Below, in pieces: positions 61,548 through 64,000 of a stretch of DNA of 64,000 bases. How positions within the stretch are numbered: the first letter of the stretch is position 1; the number at the start of each line of letters is the position of its first letter. The position numbers and the translations under genes are program-made. The notes beneath the pieces were generated by a model. The model was not told where the DNA came from and made no database searches. It worked only from the letters and a program-made list of their open reading frames with translations. Source of the stretch: Anaerolineales bacterium (GTDB lineage Bacteria > Chloroflexota > Anaerolineae > Anaerolineales > Villigracilaceae); contig JADGEO010000014.1 in NCBI GenBank assembly GCA_016744335.1, forward strand, positions 1 through 64,000, written 5' to 3'.

Positions 61548-62447
61548 TTATTGCACATCTTCTCTGCTTAATTTGCGCAACTTGTTCTTAATCTCTCGCC
61601 ATTGAATTTTAGAAATTCCTAGTTTCTGGCGGATGCGGTCTGGCTCTAGACCTTCTTTGTAATTGGTGAGTGCACTTGTCCAGCGGCACATTTTGAAGGA
61701 AAGATGTTTCTCTAAACCTGCCTCATCACTAATATCTTCGAGCAGATACTCAAGTCGGCGAGGAGACCAGGGGAAAAGCTGGTCTACCGGTTCATATTGG
61801 AGAATATATTCTCGGTAGGCTTCAATCCACTCATCGGTGAGGGAGATTTTGCGCTCTTTGTAGCGGTTGGCAGGGCTTGCGTAGCGCACAAAAAGATACG
61901 CCCCTTCGGGGGCATCCAGTTCAAGATGGTTTAGGTGAATGCCAAGACATTCGCCTTTTTTCACCCCAGTTGTTAATAATAGAGAAAGTAAGCAAAAATA
62001 ACGCGCGTCTGCTTTTTCATCCAAGCGATATTTATTGGCTGTGTCTAAAACCAGTATCCTTTCTTTTTCGGTTAAAACGGTGGGGAGGGGGGCTAGTACA
62101 GAGCGGTTGGCTACCTTTTCGGCGGGGTCAATGAGCAGAACGCCAAATTGATTTAGCCAACGGAAAAATGACTTGGTTGAAGTTATACGCCGCGCCATCG
62201 TTTTGGGGCTACAGGGAATGCCGCGCTCTTTTTCCATCCACTCGAAATAGCTATTGAGGTCTTGGGTAGTAATTGCGCCAAGTGCGCGGTCGGGTGGGAG
62301 GTATTGAGTGAGAATGCGAACATCAGAGAGAAAGGCTTTTACGGTATTTGGCGAGCGTCCTTGGTCGTTGAGATAGCTCTCCCAAGCCTGAATAGCGGGG
62401 GCGAGGGTGTCATTTGCGCTGATATGTGCTTTTTTTTCTTCGGGCAT
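61548..62447 (-). CDS. Tyrosine-recombinase-like protein lacking catalytic residues
   Basis: A 299-residue protein with the XerC/D layout. The N-terminal SAM-like core-binding domain (about 12-105; AIQAWESYLNDQGRSPNTVKAF) and the C-terminal catalytic fold (about 120-290; LLSLLLTTGVKKGECLGI) are recognisable. The active-site residues are mostly changed. Arg I is Lys (K163), the HxLR box reads KMCR (only R255 kept), LGHS is LGIS, and the Tyr position holds K287 with no Tyr nearby. It should bind DNA but not cleave it. It could be a decayed integrase or a repurposed DNA-binding protein. The frame is intact. No att-like direct repeats flank it. Confidence 0.82.
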   Translation of the reverse strand: MPEEKKAHISANDTLAPAIQAWESYLNDQGRSPNTVKAFLSDVRILTQYLPPDRALGAITTQDLNSYFEWMEKERGIPCSPKTMARRITSTKSFFRWLNQFGVLLIDPAEKVANRSVLAPLPTVLTEKERILVLDTANKYRLDEKADARYFCLLSLLLTTGVKKGECLGIHLNHLELDAPEGAYLFVRYASPANRYKERKISLTDEWIEAYREYILQYEPVDQLFPWSPRRLEYLLEDISDEAGLEKHLSFKMCRWTSALTNYKEGLEPDRIRQKLGISKIQWREIKNKLRKLSREDVQ

Positions 62448-62760
62448 TTTGTGCTCCTTTTCTTTGAGATCTAAGCTATCAGACTTTAGGCATAAGCTTT
62501 TTGCTGAAGTCTGAGGTTTTAAGCCTGGTGCTCTTAAAAATTTCGGATAGTCAATGCGTGTAGTTTAACTGAAAAGAAGATAGGTGTCAAATGAACGTCT
62601 ATTTATTAGGGAGCTCAATCTTGTTTACGTAGGGAGGTGTTGGTTGGGGGCAGGCAAGCTGAAAATACGCGTGAGGCGATTTTTCAAATCAAGGAGTTGA
62701 GATGCAGTTCTGTCAAAGAGAGATGGTTTGTGATTGCCGTGATCCCCTCATCCTAAAAAG

Positions 62761-62796
62761 AAAAAACTCCTCATTTTTGCTTGAGGAGTTTTTTTT
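62761..62796. terminator. Terminator in the gap upstream of the OppF gene end
   Basis: AAAAAACTCCTCA, loop, then the complement and eight T residues. It ends the minus-strand OppF transcript; the T-rich side also faces the gap. The 353-base gap 62448-62800 otherwise shows only a weak hairpin near 62480 and no gene. Confidence 0.8.
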
Positions 62797-62800
62797 GTTT

Positions 62801-63799
62801 TTAGGAGCGAGTTTCTTCTGCGAAGTGGCAGGCGACCCAGTGGTTTTTTTCAATTTCACGATATTCGGGGTCTTCGATGAAGCAGCGTTCCTTCGCTATG
62901 GGGCAACGGGTGTTGAAGTTGCATCCCATGGGCGGATTTTTGGGATTGGGGATATCGCCATCTAAAATAATGCGTTTGCTTTTGGCGGCGAGGTCGGGGT
63001 CGGGAATGGGGACGGCAGACATGAGTGCTTGGGTGTAGGGGTGCATGGATTTGAGATAGATTTCATCTCTGCCTGCGAGTTCCATGATTTTCCCGAGATA
63101 CATAACTGCCATGCGGTCGCTGATGTGGCGCACCATGCTAAGGTCGTGGGCGATGAAGAGGTAGGTTAGCCCAAGTTCTTTTTGCAATTTTTCGAGCAGG
63201 TTAACGACTTGAGCTTGGATGGAGACATCGAGGGATGAGATAGGTTCATCGCAGACGATGAGTTCGGGTTCGAGGGCGAGGGCGCGGGCGATGCCAATGC
63301 GTTGACGTTGACCACCAGAGAATTCATGCGGGTAACGATTTACGAAATCGGGGTTTAGCCCTACGATGTCGAGCAATTCTTGAATGCGATCGTGTTTTTC
63401 TTTTTTGCTCAATTTCGTATGCACGTCTAGTGGTGCGGCAACAATGGAGCCGACTGTCATGCGCGGATTGAGCGAGGCGTAGGGATCTTGGAAAATCATT
63501 TGCATTTTACTGCGTATTTTTCGGAGGTCTTTTTCGCCAAGTTCTGTAAGGCTTACGCCATTGAGTTCTACTTCACCCGCGGTGGGTTCGTAGAGACGCA
63601 TCATTGTGCGCCCTACGGTTGTTTTTCCACATCCTGTTTCTCCGACTAAGCCGAGCGTTTCTCCGGGGTAGATATCGAAGCTGACGCCGTCTACAGCTTT
63701 GACGGCTCCGACTTGATTTTGTAAGAAACCGCCAGTGATAGGGAAGTGTTTTTTGAGGTTGCGCACACTTACGAGGGGTGTTTTTTCTGTATTCATCAT
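62801..63799 (-). CDS. Oligopeptide/dipeptide ABC transporter ATP-binding protein (OppF/DppF type)
   Basis: A 332-residue ABC ATPase. It shows Walker [13 protein letters not shown]-loop [15 protein letters not shown], signature [15 protein letters not shown], Walker [20 protein letters not shown], and the OppF/DppF C-terminal extension with cysteines ([20 protein letters not shown], then VACHF) that binds an Fe-S cluster in the family. It powers uptake of peptides or similar solutes. It overlaps the upstream ATPase gene by four bases (ATGA), the typical OppD-OppF order. The permease and solute-binding genes lie outside the window. Confidence 0.95.
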   Translation of the reverse strand: MMNTEKTPLVSVRNLKKHFPITGGFLQNQVGAVKAVDGVSFDIYPGETLGLVGETGCGKTTVGRTMMRLYEPTAGEVELNGVSLTELGEKDLRKIRSKMQMIFQDPYASLNPRMTVGSIVAAPLDVHTKLSKKEKHDRIQELLDIVGLNPDFVNRYPHEFSGGQRQRIGIARALALEPELIVCDEPISSLDVSIQAQVVNLLEKLQKELGLTYLFIAHDLSMVRHISDRMAVMYLGKIMELAGRDEIYLKSMHPYTQALMSAVPIPDPDLAAKSKRIILDGDIPNPKNPPMGCNFNTRCPIAKERCFIEDPEYREIEKNHWVACHFAEETRS

Positions 63800-64000
63800 T
63801 TGCTCCCTGCTATTTCTTCCCAGTGCCAGCAGGCGACTGCATGTTCACGCCCGTCTATTTCTTCGAGGGGTGGCTTTTCTTCGAGGCATTTTTCGGTGCG
63901 ATAGCCACAGCGGGCGGCAAAAGCGCATCCTTTAGGGAGGGCTAGTAAATCGGGGGGAAGTCCGGGAACGGAGAGAAGCTCTGCACCTGGGTCTTCATCT
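63796..64000 (-). CDS. Oligopeptide/dipeptide ABC transporter ATP-binding protein (OppD/DppD type), C-terminal part
   Basis: Only the last 68 codons are in the window; the gene continues beyond 64000. It has the OppD/DppD tail [35 protein letters not shown] and HAVACW, with cysteines positioned for the C-terminal Fe-S site of the family. The stop codon overlaps the start of the OppF gene (ATGA), so the two ATPases are translated together. The nucleotide-binding core is not seen here. Confidence 0.85.
   Translation of the reverse strand, partial: DEDPGAELLSVPGLPPDLLALPKGCAFAARCGYRTEKCLEEKPPLEEIDGREHAVACWHWEEIAGSK

Overview
The window reads as a contiguous, gene-dense bacterial chromosome segment of moderate to low G+C. 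Gene content suggests a member of the Chloroflexota, most likely class Anaerolineae. The pointers are a FhaA/FhaB pair next to a RodA-type protein fused to a penicillin-binding domain, a gamma-alpha fused 2-oxoacid:ferredoxin oxidoreductase, a YqeC-MocA fusion, and several conserved-looking proteins I cannot assign. This placement is inference; there is no rRNA or other marker to confirm it. No plasmid, phage or CRISPR signature is visible.

Layout. 0.2-9.1 kb: a four-gene signalling operon (PAS/GAF histidine kinase, single-domain receiver, receiver-first hybrid kinase, receiver-PAS-GAF-HD-GYP). 9.2-14.1 kb, minus strand: tRNA-Arg(CCG), then a cell-wall block read fhaA, fhaB, mtnP, rodA-PBP. 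14.2-24.9 kb: glycerate kinase, a zinc-ribbon protein, an SH3 surface protein, an A-type Fe-S carrier, smpB, a patatin/esterase/L,D-transpeptidase run, and a thiol-redox group of ccdA, a wrecked tlpA-like gene and a glutaredoxin-DUF2085 fusion, followed by an rsuA/rluB-type pseudouridine synthase. 25-35.8 kb: CBS-ACT protein, adenosine-kinase-like PfkB kinase convergent with S-adenosylhomocysteine hydrolase, a methyltransferase, YqeC-MocA, an EamA transporter, the KorA/KorB pair and a FadR-type regulator. 35.9-46.3 kb: an unassigned two-gene unit, tRNA-Arg(TCT), lon, a receiver, acetyltransferase, mog-like gene, efp, a Cys-rich protein, a HAD-DinB fusion, a TPR membrane protein and a rhomboid protease. 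46.3-57.7 kb: fabF-fabH, tatA, a nitronate monooxygenase-like flavoprotein, an APC permease with two UspA domains, acyl-CoA dehydrogenase, a polyprenyl-type glycosyltransferase, a HAD hydrolase and an unassigned membrane protein. 57.8-64 kb: rarA, a YgjP-type metallopeptidase, cyclophilin, RidA, a degenerate tyrosine recombinase and two oligopeptide ABC ATPases, the second cut by the window end.

How genes work together. Adenosine handling (ahcY, adoK-like, mtnP) recycles the by-products of SAM use. The FHA/RodA-PBP block resembles the actinobacterial fhaA-fhaB-rodA-pbpA cluster but has no kinase or phosphatase, and its penicillin-binding half lacks its catalytic motifs. The fab genes, the flavoprotein and the acyl-CoA dehydrogenase point to lipid metabolism. 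A Tat component is present, and the L,D-transpeptidase carries a Tat-like signal.

Regulatory texture. Many gene ends carry strong rho-independent hairpins. At least six genes lack a Shine-Dalgarno and have a -10-like box ending 6-7 bases before the start codon, which suggests leaderless mRNAs. Several families of short intergenic palindromes recur. The best candidates for something undescribed are the SEDS-dead-PBP fusion in its FHA cluster, the leaderless set, the 12-2-12 palindromes, the unassigned 530/149-residue pair and the catalytically dead recombinase.
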